Origin: Geranomyces variabilis
Taxonomy: Eukaryota > Chytridiomycota > Chytridiomycetes > Spizellomycetales > Powellomycetaceae
Length of the DNA stretch: 64,000 bases
Reading direction: 5' to 3'
Assembly (NCBI GenBank): GCA_027603065.1
Contig: JADGJP010000024.1
Location: 1 to 64,000 of the forward strand
Shown: piece by piece, positions 1 through 10,825 of the stretch
Position numbering within the stretch: the first letter of the stretch is position 1
Layout of the letters: the number at the start of each line of letters is the position of its first letter
Notes under the pieces: generated by a model
Database searches by the model: none
Told to the model about the DNA's origin: nothing
What the model saw: the letters and a program-made list of their open reading frames with translations, nothing else
Position numbers and translations under genes: made by a program

Positions 1-1149
1 CCACACCCCTCCGCTTTTACCCCCCGGTCCGGGCTACCCGGCAAAAACTCAAAAAAAACCCCTATTATTTTATTATTTTTTTTTTTTTTTCATCGCACAG
101 CGTTAAAACTTACGGTTTTTGTGAAGCAAAAGACGGCGGGTACCATGTACTGAGAGAAAGAGACAAGACAAAAGAGTCTTAAGACTATGGGTAAATGCCA
201 ACATGAACGCGGCTGTTAAGCCTTACCGTGAACGGCAAAACTGCACAGATGGCCCAGAACGCCCTAGATGCCTGCCTAATCACGAGAAAGGATTTCGGAA
301 AAATGTTAATTACTACCGTATCCCTTACTCCCTTCCCTCCTTCCTTTTTGACAGCTCAACTTACTGCTTGGTCAAGACATCATGCATCCCCACACCCACG
401 CCCAAGCCTGCCCACAGCAGTGAATACACCATATAGCTCGTTGTGAATATCTTGCGGCTGCGCTCCTTGGTGAGTACGGCGCTGAATCGCCAAGACGACG
501 CTGCGACAACCAGGGCAAGCTTAATGGTGCCAAATATGATGAGAAGCGAGAGATGTGCTTTGACGTTGATTTGGGAGTACGGTATCGAGCGGCCGACCCT
601 GAAAGCAAGCAGATAGAGGATTAGAGGGAACAGATCTGAGAATGCAAGAGCTTGGAAAAGGATTCTTCTCGCTCGGATCGTTTTTCTTACATCAAATTTC
701 CAACGTCGACGAGGTTGATCACTGACGCGACTGCCAGTAGTGCGGCGCGGATATTGGCATGAAAGCTAACGCGCCAAAACGCAATCATGGCGTTGAGTAC
801 AACAACGGGGACGCACATCCCGACAAGGATTCCTGTTTAGGCGCAGGCGTTGCCGAAGGTTAGGAAAAAAAGGGTCATTCTGGTGCGCAACCTCTCCCCA
901 TCTTTATGTCCGTTTACGTACCAGGTCCACCATATCGATAGATCCCTGTTTCGTACCCCTGAAGCCCGTAATCAGTGGCCACGGACTTGCAAATAGATGT
1001 GCACAAGCGTTAGCTTTGTTGATATGATACCAATTTGTCTCTCACAACCCGGCGATCCTCACCTGCAGTTGTTGCAGCACGAGCGGATTAGTGAAGCAAA
1101 CTTGTGCGGCGGCGCCGGCCGCAGCGAGCTCCGTTGCGTTTAGACTCAT
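1..1149 (-). CDS. 7-TM membrane protein, paralogue A (3' end beyond window)
   Basis: Spliced model with exons 1149-1063, 985-922, 832-691, 598-365, 275-227 and 149-114; the next donor (GTAAGT) lies at 113 and the rest is outside the window. Every junction keeps the frame. The protein aligns along its length with the complete neighbour at 2623-4657. Shared features are a short N-terminus with a Cys-x-x-Asn-Pro motif, a GGPG/AGPG junction before the first helix, and hydrophobic segments matching TM1 to TM5. Exon 3 is 142 nt in both genes. Receptor-like topology is inferred; I do not recognise the family and see no ligand or G-protein evidence. The 3' exons for TM6, TM7 and the tail are missing only because of the edge. 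Confidence 0.7.
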
Positions 1150-1707
1150 TATTTTGTAGTGAACTCCGTCCGGGAAGGCAAAAAGAAGGCAGAAAACGGC
1201 TTGATCTTTCAAGCGACGTGAAGGCAAGATGGGCGGTAGGAAGGGCGATCGCAAGAAAATCCCACATTTTAAGCTGTACGCTTGGCATTCTTGCCTGTCC
1301 CCGAGTTCCGCGGAAAAGGGTTCACAGATTGCTGAGGCTATTTTTACAGATGTGTTTGGACAGCGTTTAAATGCCCCCTTCTTCACAGCTGTCGCGGCGG
1401 AGCGCCTCTCCACTCTTTCCAATGTCCACCAATTCCGGGTTTAGACATCGGTCACCGCCAGAAATGTTCAAAGAGCGCGCGGCGGGGCGCTACTAATCCT
1501 GGTTTTGATATTGTCATCCCCAGAAATGATCAAAGAGCGCCTTTGTGGGCACACAGAAAATTCTGGTTTTGGCACAAGGTCACGTCCGAGTCGTTCGCCA
1601 TCTTGCCGTCTTTCCCACCGAGTTCATTTCAAGCGACGACCACTTTCACAAGCGCGACGCTTCTGCGATCAATTCATCCGAATCACCGTGCCTTAAAGCG
1701 TTCAGCC
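1150..1707. other. Intergenic, upstream of 7-TM paralogue A
   Basis: Several short overlapping open frames occur on both strands, but none shows protein-like composition or good splice signals. It probably holds the promoter and 5' UTR of the minus-strand gene that starts at 1149. Nothing else is recognised. Confidence 0.4.
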
Positions 1708-2575
1708 ATGCCCACCATTCCGGACACTGTGGCTCGGCTTATCATCGAGTCCTTAGGCCAGCGACATGGTCCGAAGTTTGACACCAAGACATATGCCAGA
1801 GTTTCGCACTCATTTCCCACAGCCTCAAAGCAGCTGCGTACAAGCAGGTCCGCCGGGCACTGATGCACGCACAAGCTGCTCGCGTTAGACGATATTACTT
1901 GACCCACGTCCCCTCCGAAAGCTTCCTGGGGCCGAAACTCGAAAATCCCCTATATGACCTCGAGCACCTCTTGCCGTCACAGTGACCGCGACGACGGTAT
2001 GCAGCAAATCGCCGTAGCTGTAGGCAAGCGCGAGAAGTGCACAGGCCGTGCGAGCGAGAGGGTGTGGGTGTGTTACGCCCCGCACCAAGGCCCGTTGCCG
2101 GCTTTTGAATGGATCCAATTTTCATTCGTCACACTGGGGACCCCTCATGTACGTCACCACAATTACGGAGTGGTAAAAATTCAGAGGCGGGAGGATCGAA
2201 ACGAGGCATCCGTTATTGTTATTTTCGACAACCACACTGGCGTATGCAGGTTTCTCGAAATTCGAAGGGAGTGCCTTTCATGCCGGAATTGGTGGAGGTA
2301 TCATTAGTCGCCGTCAAACCGCTATATATTATTAGCAGAGCTTACTGCGTATATATCAAGGGAATACCATTTGCTTTATGCTCACGTATTTTGTCTTTTC
2401 AGGAGCTATCAGCTCCATGTCTTTCCTGCCCAATGGGCACTTTTTTAAGTTTCTCGTTGCCGAGGAAATGGCGCGCGGAGGCATTTGTGGAATATGCGGA
2501 GCAACATTTTCCTTGTGGAAAGAGAGAAAGAATGCGGCCGAGAGCGGTGATTGCATTATGTACAGGTCGATATGA
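1708..2575 (+). CDS. Uncertain spliced gene, unknown product
   Basis: The 3' half is coherent. An exon ending near 2148 (donor GTACGT), an exon 2185-2297 (donor GTATCA) and an exon 2403-2575 (acceptor after a TTTTGTCTTTTCAG tract) join in one frame to a TGA at 2573. They give a hydrophobic, Gly-rich stretch (GIGGGAISSM) followed by FKFLVAEEMARGG, ICGICGATF and a short polar tail. The 5' half is unresolved. An ATG at 1708 opens a stretch with an F-box-like look (DTVARLIIESL, then SHSLKAAAYKQVRR), but a change of frame near 1790 is not explained by a clear intron, and the join to the 3' half is also unclear. It could be a real gene with an unusual 5' structure or a decaying one. Family not recognised. 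Confidence 0.35.
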
Positions 2576-2622
2576 ATCAATCAGTGACGGGCGGCAGACC
2601 GTGCGATTCAAATGTAGCATTT

Positions 2623-4657
2623 TCATACACTGCCGCCGCCTACGTCGACAGTAATCCCCGCCGCACTCGTCGACAACGCCCCACCGCTGCCATTCTCCAA
2701 CCCTTGCTGCTCTCCATCCTCCAACCCCGGCATCCGCAGCTGCCGCCTATGCTGCAACTGCTGCATCAGCCGCGGCGGACTATGCGCCATATCCATATCC
2801 AAATCCAACCCACGCCCACCCCGCGGTGGGGGGGAACATGCCTTTGCGGCCGGCGACATTGGCGCTGTCGTCGTAGTCGTCGTCATTGTCATGCTGCTGC
2901 TCGTCGGCGGCGCGGCCGTGGGCGAGGAAGACTCGAGATTCGTATACGGTGCGCCGCCTGGCGTTGTTCCTCCGCCGCCGCGCCGCTGTTGTTGCATTTG
3001 TTGTTGGTCGAGCTGTTGCTGTTGCTGTTCTTGGAGGAACTGGTGTCGGAGATCGAGCGTGAGCGAGACTTGCCAGATTGTGAGCAGCTCAAAGGCGTTT
3101 TCGGCGAGCAGCCAGAGTGCGCCTGTAAGGACTTGAGCGGGGACTACGTAGAGGTTCTCCATGCTGGCAAACACAGAAAAAATGCATTGTTAAGCTTTTA
3201 CTTTTCGTTTTTTTCTTTTTTTTTTTTTTTTTTTTTTTCGACAGGGGTGTTGTTTTCTTTTGTCCTTTTCTTCATCCGTTTCTTTACCTATCCAGCGACT
3301 GCGTTACGCACGCCAGTGTAATGGCGCAGGCAATTGCGGCGCCAATCAGCACATTGTTGGAAGTACGCAGGTATGTTAGCCTCCGCACGAAATTTGGCGC
3401 GGCCTCGCGAATACTCTGTTCGGTCCGTTGGAGCTGCGGGGTGGAGAAATAACGCGAGATTCAAAATAAATGCGATTAACAGGGGACCCCACATGACCAT
3501 TGCCTGGGCGTTTTTCTTACCGAGAGTGTAAAGACGAAAATCGCGACAAAGATGTACAGAGCAGGATACGCGACCGCCAGACCCCAGAACAGGCGTGATA
3601 CACGACTGAGAAAACGCAAAAGATGATGAATCCTCCTCGCCTCTCCAAACTCTCACAAACCCCGCATTAGGCCTTTACTTTGTCGTGATGATGTCGTTGA
3701 ACCCGAGCAATATCATAAAGATCGTCCAAATGACCTTGAAAAATGATCGAAAGGATGGTGTTGAGATCTTCTGGTGTTTTCGGAAAGAGAAAAGACTCTT
3801 TTTTCATTGCTTTTTTTTTTTGCTTTATACCGAAAACCCATTCATCGGCCAGACGATCCACCGCCGGGTTTGGGCGTTTGTCAACACGACGCTGAACCGG
3901 TAGCTGGCCGCGCAAAGCAGCAGGCCGAGCTTTAGTATGCCGAGAACGACGAGCAGCATGTAATGCGCGCGGACGTGCAGCTTGTTTGGGTTGATCGTTC
4001 GCCCATACCTATGAAAGAAAAAAAGAGAGAAGGGTTTAAGCGAGTAGGCGAAACATCGTTTTTTAAGCTCCGCGGCGCATACACAACGTGCACCCCCCCT
4101 TTCTTTTCGTTTGGCCTCTCGCCTCTCTTACATGATATTCAAGACATCTCCGACGTTCATTGCGGACGCGAGCAGCAGCAGCGTGGACCGCCGGTTGCAC
4201 TTGTGTCGAACTCGGACCGCGGAAATCAGCGCGCTGAACAGCACGACCGGCGCGCATGCTCCTATGACCAGGCCTGGTAACGAAAAAAAAAAAAAGAGAG
4301 AGAGAGAGAGAGAGAAAAAGAGAGAGAGAGTTTAGGAAAGTGCTTAAAGCCAGTGCGCTTTTTGTTGCCTTTTTTTCATTCCGGTTATGTGGCAAATGAG
4401 GTGGCCCTGCATGCTACCTGGCCCAGCATAAGAGTCAAACCCTTTTTCGAACCCGGCTGCAGCCGCGTCCTGCAAAAGCCAAAACAAAAACAAAAAAAAG
4501 AAAATCACAAAAAAAGGTCTCGGTTCAGTTCAAAATTGGGGAACGGGCTGCCGAAAAGGCATTTCGGTCCGTTATTTTATTGTTTTACCTGCGCGGCCGA
4601 CTTGACAAATTGCTGCACTCCAGGGTTCTGCAGACAGGTCGCCGTGGCAATGTCCAT
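2623..4657 (-). CDS. 7-TM membrane protein, paralogue B, with Gln-rich tail
   Basis: Eight exons: 4657-4589, 4469-4418, 4273-4132, 4008-3831, 3734-3679, 3605-3521, 3433-3288 and 3163-2623. All have GT-AG junctions and a kept frame, giving 422 residues. Seven hydrophobic segments are visible: GACAPVVLFSALISAV; LLLLASAMNVGDVLNIM; YMLLVVLGILKLGLLL; WTIFMILLGFNDII; LAVAYPALYIFVAIFVF; VLIGAAIACAITLACV; and VLTGALWLLAENAFELL. A tail of about 140 residues follows, rich in Gln, Pro, Thr and Gly, likely disordered and probably cytosolic. The topology resembles GPCRs or fungal PTH11-like receptors, but no diagnostic motif assigns it, so function is unknown. It is a tandem duplicate of the gene at 1-1149. 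Intron 3 carries a long GA tract. Confidence 0.8.
4283..4330 (+). repeat. Poly-A/(GA)n polypurine microsatellite
   Basis: A run of 13 A is followed by GA repeats broken by a second A run, lying in an intron of the 7-TM gene B. On the coding (minus) strand it is a pure pyrimidine tract upstream of an acceptor, so it may serve as an oversized polypyrimidine tract. Length polymorphism is likely. Confidence 0.85.
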
Positions 4658-5180
4658 CTCTCACTCTCTCAGACCCCGAGAGTGAGGCGAGGGGGGGCGA
4701 AAGGCGAAAGGTTTAATCGGTTTGTGGTAGTATGGCCCAGTTTTGCGGGAATGGAGGGGCCGACCCATGTAAACGGGGTAAAAAGAAGCATTTAAGCCTT
4801 CTTTTTTCTGACAGCTCACCTCTCTCATAATCATAACGTGCCTTGATGCATCTACAAAAGTTGGAGACCCCTATATATAGTTCCCCTCACTAGCCGCCGC
4901 GCAGCGCACTCGATTCCTTCCGACTTTTGAATTACAGGCTTATATAGGGGTCTCCGACTTTAGTCCTGGCTGTAGCAGGTCACGGCGGTCAGTGCGCAGC
5001 ATTCATGCCTAGGCAGTCCTACCTAGCCCGAGTTCAACTCCTACCCAACAAACATCTTAATGGAAACGACCTGCAATCTATTACATGGGTAGCATACACA
5101 GCACAAAAAGAAAACTAGGGACTAACAGCGATTGCGGCCGACACGGATATGAGGGGGGGGGGGCCGGCACGTGAAATCTT
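4658..5180. other. Intergenic with a MITE-like element
   Basis: It contains the upstream region of the 7-TM gene B, the inverted-repeat element at 4857-4961 and an 11-G run at 5153-5163 just downstream of the hydroxylase stop codon. No coding signal was found. Confidence 0.5.
4857..4961. mobile_element. MITE-like short inverted-repeat element
   Basis: The left arm (4857-4877, AAAGTTGGAGACCCCTATAT plus A) and the right arm (4941-4961) are reverse complements at 20 of 21 positions, separated by about 63 nt with no coding capacity. The arm core AAAGTYGGAGA is shared with the element at 15837-15916. This fits a non-autonomous DNA transposon. Tc1/mariner-type ends are plausible, but a TA target duplication is not clear here. 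Confidence 0.6.
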
Positions 5181-6330
5181 TTACTCGGACTGGGAGGCTT
5201 CCCAGGCGGCGAGCTTGGACAGCAACTCCTCGCGCGCAGCGTCGCGGTCACCGAGGTGGCGGGCGGTGCCCTCGGCCATGACCTCGTCGTACTTGCGCGC
5301 GGTACCGAACCAGTTGTCAAAGATGCCGAGCGGGCCATAGTTTTCAGTAAACCTATGAAAGTGATGGTGACAGCAAGAAGTTAGTCGGAAGAAAAAGGAA
5401 AAAAAACCCCTTCTCTTTCCTGTTGAGTTGTTTTGCAACTTACGCAAAGTGGTGCCAGTCGTGGCGCAGGCTGGAAAGCAGGTACGGAATGTTGTACCCG
5501 CTGTGCGAGACAATCGTGCCGATCTCAATAAAGCAGAAAGTGAACACCATGATGCTCCAGTGCGGGCGCAGGATGGCAATGCCAATCACGTTTGGCAACA
5601 GGTTGGACAACAAGTGCTCTGCGACACCGCAGTACGTTGCGCCGAGACCAACGGGGGCAGTCAGCATATGGTGCTTTTTGTGGTAGCGCGCGTACAGCAT
5701 CTTGGAGTGGAACGCGCGGTGGACGAAATAAAATCCGACCTCGGTGCAGATGTTGTTGAAAATGATGTGGCCGACGGCAGCCCATGCGGATTGCAGTGCG
5801 TCCGGGTGCACGGGCGAAGGAAAGTACTTTGCCGCAAAAATCGTCAGCGGAAGCGCGACGAGCACCTGGTTCTTGACGACGCACACGGCAATGCGAGCAT
5901 AGTCGCGCAAGTTGACGCGCGCAAACGGTTGCACCTTATACTTGAACAGCGCCTTTGGGTATCCCGTCAGATCGACAAACGCAAACACGGCAGCCCACGC
6001 CCAATACAAGATTGTTGTGATTGCAAACGTTCCGATCGTGTTGATTTGAAACAGCGTGTAGGATTCGTCGAGGCGCGTGTAGAGGTCGCGGGCGTAAGCG
6101 GACGAGTTGAAGGCGATGAACGCCGCGGTGAGCAGCACGGGAAATGGAAGCGCACGCAGCTCGTCGTTTTTGAACACGGCTGGAGAGAAGCCCCAGCGCG
6201 CGACGTGCGGGATGGGCTTGCCGGCCAGGTCGACGGCGGGCGGCGCGGGAGCATTGAACACGCGCAGCGACTTTGCTGACTTTGCCTGCGTGTGCGTCTT
6301 GGTGGCGGTCGTGGTTGCGGTGGCGGTCAT
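5181..6330 (-). CDS. Fatty acid hydroxylase superfamily (sterol desaturase-like) membrane enzyme
   Basis: Two exons (6330-5444 and 5352-5181) give 352 residues. The di-iron histidine clusters typical of the superfamily are present: HRAFH (HxxxH), HKKHH (HxxHH) and HDWHH (HxxHH), with several hydrophobic segments before and between them. The last cluster lies right at the exon junction. Family members hydroxylate or desaturate sterols, sphingoid bases or fatty acids in the ER membrane using O2 and electrons from cytochrome b5. The substrate cannot be told from sequence, though C-4 methylsterol oxidase and C-5 desaturase are the closest general types. A TATA-like element sits about 200 nt upstream. 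The N-terminus is Thr/Ala-rich and poorly conserved-looking. Confidence 0.85.
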
Positions 6331-7144
6331 TATGGCGAGCTAAGAGGCGAGAGCGCCGAGAGAGGGGGGAGAGGTATTGCTTGCTTGCTATATTATTTTA
6401 CGAGGCGAGTGCGGGTCGTTGTGGGGGCCAAGGCCAACTTGCTATCCAAAAGTAGGCGCAACGGAGTGGTGGTGGGTGGGTGGTAGGTAACTGAACGGAC
6501 GGGCAGGGCGAGAACGCCATGGCTTTCCCTTTATAGACGTTGGCCGAGCGGAAGACGGAGGGAGGGAGGGGGAAGCGGGAGCACACGGCAGTTGGCGAAA
6601 GAAGACAGGGAGGGAGGGACCCGGCGTTATTGGCAGTTGACCGTCAGTTCCGTCCGTACGTCCGTGCCGTGCTTTGCTTGATATCCGCGCCCGCTTTTGT
6701 GGGGTTGTTTACTGCTGCGGTAGCGCCAGGCCAGAGCGAGCAGAACGAAATGCGGAGACGGGAGAGCGTCAGGCGGGAGCGGACGCGGAGAAGTGTGACT
6801 GACTGATGACTGACTGGCGGCCCGCGGGAAAGGCGTGCGTGGCTGTGCATCTCATCTTCATTAACGGACCCTCCTGCCACTGCTGCAGCAAACATAAAAG
6901 TTTAATAATAAAAGAGAACGATTTACATAGAAGGTGTGTATAGGCGGAGGGGGGGGGGGGCGGGAGTCCAAACATACTGTAAACTACAAACAAAACACAA
7001 AACTAAACAACAAATGGATTATACCCGGTCCGGTCAAGCCCTTCAATTCCTCTATATAGGGATGTAGGGCGAAAGCTCGCGCAATAGGAGAATCACAGAC
7101 GATAAATTGTCGGGCGGTAAGTAAGTTGACACCTCTTTCTCTCT
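6331..7144. other. Intergenic, hydroxylase promoter and 3' flank of PH-domain gene
   Basis: It holds the upstream region of the hydroxylase (minus strand) and the 3' flank of the PH-domain gene. A run of 12 G lies at 6949-6960. Open frames are short and overlap on both strands without a coding look. Confidence 0.5.
6529..6536 (-). promoter_or_regulatory. TATA-like box of the hydroxylase gene
   Basis: CTATAAAGG-type sequence on the minus strand, about 200 nt upstream of the ATG at 6330. This is a candidate core promoter by position and consensus only. Confidence 0.4.
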
Positions 7145-9183
7145 TCAGTTGACTGTGCGGAGAGGCCCACTATGCGCACTGCGACGACGGCGAGGCAGCT
7201 CTTCGTCCTCTTCGTCTTCAGCCTCTGCTGCTGATGCCGCCGCCGTGGGCGCAGGCGAGCGTGACCGCGAGGAAGGTACTACAGCGACAATATCGTCGTC
7301 GTCAATCTCGGCGTCGCCAGTGTGTTTGCGAAACATGTTGCCCAGACTCGCTGATCCCGTGTATCGCACGCTAGGAACGAGGGTGAATAGTCGTGTGCGC
7401 GAGCTACTGCGCGAGCGCGCACCACGCGTGTTGGATCTTGCGCGGCGAGATTCCCGCTCGGTAGTAGGAATGTCGCTTTCCACATTCTCCTCGGCAGGCG
7501 TGCCGTCGGTGACGGATGAGCGGGAAAACATGCGCACGAGCGACCGCGCACGCGGCTCGCGTGGGGACGATGACGATCCGGTTGCGGGCGCTGCTGCTGC
7601 TGATATGGCAGTTCGTCCGCGGCCACGACGGTCGGCATCGCTCGTGTTGCTAGACGTCGCTGCTGCTGCTGCGGCAGCAAAGATGTTAGTAAATTTGCGG
7701 CCAATCGATTTCGCGCCTTTGGCTGCGCTGCTAGTGGTGCTGGAGTTGCCGTCAATCGATGGGGACTTTGGTCCTCCTGCAGCGGCTGTGGTCGGGTCAA
7801 CGCCAAAAAACGTGGATAGTTTGCGAGAGAGCGACTTGTTGACGGAAGGGTGAGTCGTGATGGGCAGGTCTGATGACAAGGCTGCCATTGCCGCACGATG
7901 CTGCGGCGGGACCTGGCCAACCATGCCGCCGATGCGCGCACGGCGGGCCACAGCGGGCTCGTCGGCTTCAACGGCTCCCTCTTCGTCATCGTTGGAATCA
8001 AGCGCGGCATTTTGCTCGCCTTCTTCCTCCTCGGCGACCGCGGTGGTGGTGGACTCCACGACTGGAGCGTCCTTTGGCGCCGCGGCAGGTCGCTCTGCAA
8101 AGCGAACGTTGGCGTCAGAGCGGCGGCGGACGGTGCTGGTGGGCGTTGTCGAGGTCGTGCTGGCGGTCGTCGCTCGGCGAGGGACGTATGGAACTGGCAG
8201 CACAGGCACAATTTCGCCGCTGCTATTGTCGAGGGAGCTGTCAACAAAGACACTCTCGCGAGGCGGGCTACCGCCGCTGCGGCTGTCGTGTTCTTCAATG
8301 TGGTTGTCGTTGTCGTCGTCGGAGGGAAGGTCGTAAACAGCGCGCGGGGTGGAAGTAGCTGGAGGAACCGAGGCAGCAGCCGAGTGCGCGTCATATGTGT
8401 GACTACGGGTGGGGAATCCAAACCTCTTCATTGAAAAGTTGAGGTTGACGGCCGAGGGCGATCTGCCAAGCGATTTTGCGCGTTTAAACACGGACGAGGA
8501 AGCCGGAGGAGTAGGATGATCGAGCGGAGCGTCATCGTCGTCGGCATTGCTTTCAGAGTCGTCGTCGTCGTCGCGGCTGTTGCCACGGAAAGAGTGGCGG
8601 TTGCCAATGGTCATGGCGTCACGCAGGGCGTAAATCCACTCGGTGTAGTCGGTCGACATGTCCGCGGCAAAGCGGTGTTCCTTGTCCATTGTGACAATGA
8701 CAAAGTTGCACGCGCTGCCAGACTCGCGCTCATCGAGGATGGTGTCGACGGTGGAAAAGTGGATGAATGTGGGTGCCGTTGTGCCAACAATCATCAGCGG
8801 ACAGCCTAATGGGGGGGGGGGGGAAACAAAAGGGATTAGGCAAAAATGAAAGCGTAACATAAGGACCGGACCCTTTTCTTGACACAAATGCGTGCTTGCT
8901 TACCACTCAGAGCGGCCTGGGTGAGGTGACCCAGGGTCTCGTAGTCCTCCTTCTTTGGCTCTCCAGCTCCAGTAACATTATTAGTGTTGCTCTCGTACTT
9001 TGCGGCTGCGCGGGATCTGCGCTGGGCGAGCAGCAGGTCGTAGACAACCTGGACGTCCCTGGTTGAGCGAGGCGCGCAGACAATGACGCCACGACGAGTT
9101 TTTGCGGCGACGTTCTTGCGGTGGATGAGGTTGCCAAAATGCAGCGCAGCGCCCGACGGCAGCGGAGTGTGTCCGACACCCAT
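7145..9183 (-). CDS. PH-domain-like protein with long disordered C-terminus
   Basis: Two exons (9183-8904 and 8805-7145) give about 646 residues. The start chosen gives MGVGHTPLPSG, just before the fold begins. The N-terminal 150 residues look like a pleckstrin-homology domain: an early strand (LHFGNLIHRKN), a basic stretch, and a closing helix with the expected Trp (ADMSTDYTEWIYALRDA). The rest is low-complexity, with acidic runs, Ser/Ala-rich stretches, SxSxSR repeats and a KFTNIF-type basic patch, and is probably disordered and phosphorylated. A role at membranes or in small-GTPase or lipid signalling is inferred from the PH-like fold alone. The intron holds a run of 13 G. The antisense open frames here are compositional shadows. 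Confidence 0.65.
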
Positions 9184-9611
9184 GTGTGTGGAAATGGGGG
9201 GGTTTTTTTCGTGAGGACGGGAGATAGCGAGGCAAGTCGCTTGGCGGGAAAGCACGCAGCGGTGGAAGGAGCGCCGGCGGCCCCGCCCATCGCTGCTGCT
9301 GCCTGTTGTTGTTGTTCAGCCGCTTCAGCCGGACCCTGGAGCCCCAACGAGCCAACGGCCGTCGTCCAACTTCGTTGCTCTGGGGGATTTTCTCTTTTCT
9401 TTTTTTCTTGTACGTAGGCGGGTTGTGCGAGGGGGAAAAACAGCCGCTGGGGGTTAAAAACGGAGGGCTGTCGCACACGCTCCACGAGCGAATAACCACC
9501 CCATCAAAAACATGCTGCAAGGAGAGGTCCAGCTACAGTAGAGTCTCTATCTCACCATTGGTGGACGTTAAAATGTGCAATTATTTTGATTGAAAAACGG
9601 AACTCTAGACT
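9184..9611. other. Intergenic, PH-domain gene upstream region
   Basis: This is the upstream region of the PH-domain gene, with a T-rich stretch around 9380-9415 that is a pyrimidine tract on the plus strand. A weak imperfect inverted repeat spans roughly 9537-9617. No gene is supported. Confidence 0.4.
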
Positions 9612-10142
9612 CTACGGACTCAGAGCGCCAAGGCCGTAAACAATAATGCCAGCGAGCACAACATCAACAAGCGCACGGCCTGCAGACAGGTAACCCAACG
9701 CAACGGGCCTGCTCTCCACCACCGTCCTCTCAACAGTCGTCGGCGCCGCAAACCCGGCCCACAGCGCAACAGATGCCGCAACAACCGCACCCACACGACG
9801 CACACACATCGTCGTCGTCGAGAAGCAGTTCATCCAACACCAGGCCCATGCTTCAGACCGCAGCGTCGCGCGAAGAACCATAATTTGCAGGCTGCTCTTG
9901 ACAAGGTTTGTAGCAAACGTGGTGCATATCCGTCGGTTGGTGGCGCTCTTTACGGCTGCGGAGGCAGCGCGCGGCGGTATGCAGCGTGGGTTTTCGAGTT
10001 TGGGATCGTTTTTGTCCGTGCGGAGGGCGGTTGTGTAGCGGTCGTTGAGGAGGAGGGGGCCGTGCACCAAGAGACTTGTTACGGTGAGTGCGGCCGAGGC
10101 TGCAGCGGCGGGAAATAGCACAGTGGAGAGAAAGTTTGGCAT
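9612..10142 (-). CDS. Small multi-pass membrane protein, unknown function
   Basis: Single open frame of 176 residues with an ATG 70 nt downstream of a TATA box. At least three hydrophobic segments are visible: LFPAAAASAALTVTSLLVHG near the N-terminus, VGAVVAASVALWAGF after residue 110, and VDVVLAGIIVYGLGAL at the C-terminus. The arrangement recalls small fungal membrane proteins of the DUF1772/anthrone-oxygenase-like type, but I see no motif that proves it. The stop codon falls inside the arm of a weak inverted repeat. Confidence 0.6.
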   Translation of the reverse strand: MPNFLSTVLFPAAAASAALTVTSLLVHGPLLLNDRYTTALRTDKNDPKLENPRCIPPRAASAAVKSATNRRICTTFATNLVKSSLQIMVLRATLRSEAWAWCWMNCFSTTTMCVRRVGAVVAASVALWAGFAAPTTVERTVVESRPVALGYLSAGRALVDVVLAGIIVYGLGALSP

Positions 10143-10825
10143 CTTTGAGGTGGGGGAAGTGGTAGAATGTATGTGTGTATGTAAGGGGAGGTAGCTTCGT
10201 AGGCTCCCCCGTTTTATACCCGAAAGTGTGCATGCATGTCCCTTTCGTCTCTGTCTATATCTCTACGCCTGCCATGACGTGGACATGCCGGCTGTGCTCC
10301 ACGTCTTTTTTTTGCTTCAAGACTGAGCAGCTGTCCAAACGGAAAATGGCCGAGGAAAAGAAAAACTGCCACGCAGCAGCAATTGATTCGCAGTGAGTCA
10401 CAGCTATCTGCTTTTCAGCGCGCGGTGGCGGCGTGTCAGTGGCGGCAAGCGACGGCGGAGACATGTAAAATACGGTAACATACAAAGCCCGCGGCGGAGG
10501 CGCTGAGCGGCCAGCGCCAATATGCACAAAGCAAGGTTACGCTTGGAGCGTGAAAAGTAAAATTCAGGCTTGTACATTTGCACCTCGCCCCACTTTTAGC
10601 TAAACGCGGCACTTTTTTTTTTTTTTCTTTTTTGTAAACCTCATAGTATTTAGAGCGAGGCCAGCTCACGAATATACACAAAAAGACAGTCAGAGAGCAA
10701 GAGAGAGTTGGAGGGAGGGAGTGAGGTAGAGAGGATACGCCAGTGGCAGCTACGCGCGCCAAGTAATTAAGGTGGAGGTTGAAATAGCGCGCGGGTAAGG
10801 AATTGGGGGCTGAGCAACGGTCTGC
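10143..10825. other. Intergenic between small membrane protein and BRI3-like gene
   Basis: Upstream region of the minus-strand gene at 9612-10142. It contains its TATA box, one TGAGTCA site near 10394 and a T-rich tract near 10611-10634. No coding signal. Confidence 0.45.
10212..10218 (-). promoter_or_regulatory. TATA box of the small membrane protein gene
   Basis: GGTATAAAACGGG on the minus strand, about 70 nt upstream of the ATG at 10142, the usual distance for a fungal core promoter. Confidence 0.5.

Noticed and set aside
4963-5045. tRNA-like A box and B box (GAGTTCAACTC) downstream of the first MITE
   Set aside because: The arms do not pair into a cloverleaf or acceptor stem, so I could not support a tRNA or tRNA-derived SINE.
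7149-8434. Long open frames antisense to the PH-domain gene
   Set aside because: They follow low-complexity, repeat-rich codons of the real gene and lack domains or splice logic.
9537-9617. Imperfect inverted repeat (AGTAGAGTCT and its partner)
   Set aside because: Arms are only about 10 bp and it does not share the ends of the two MITE-like elements; it could be chance.
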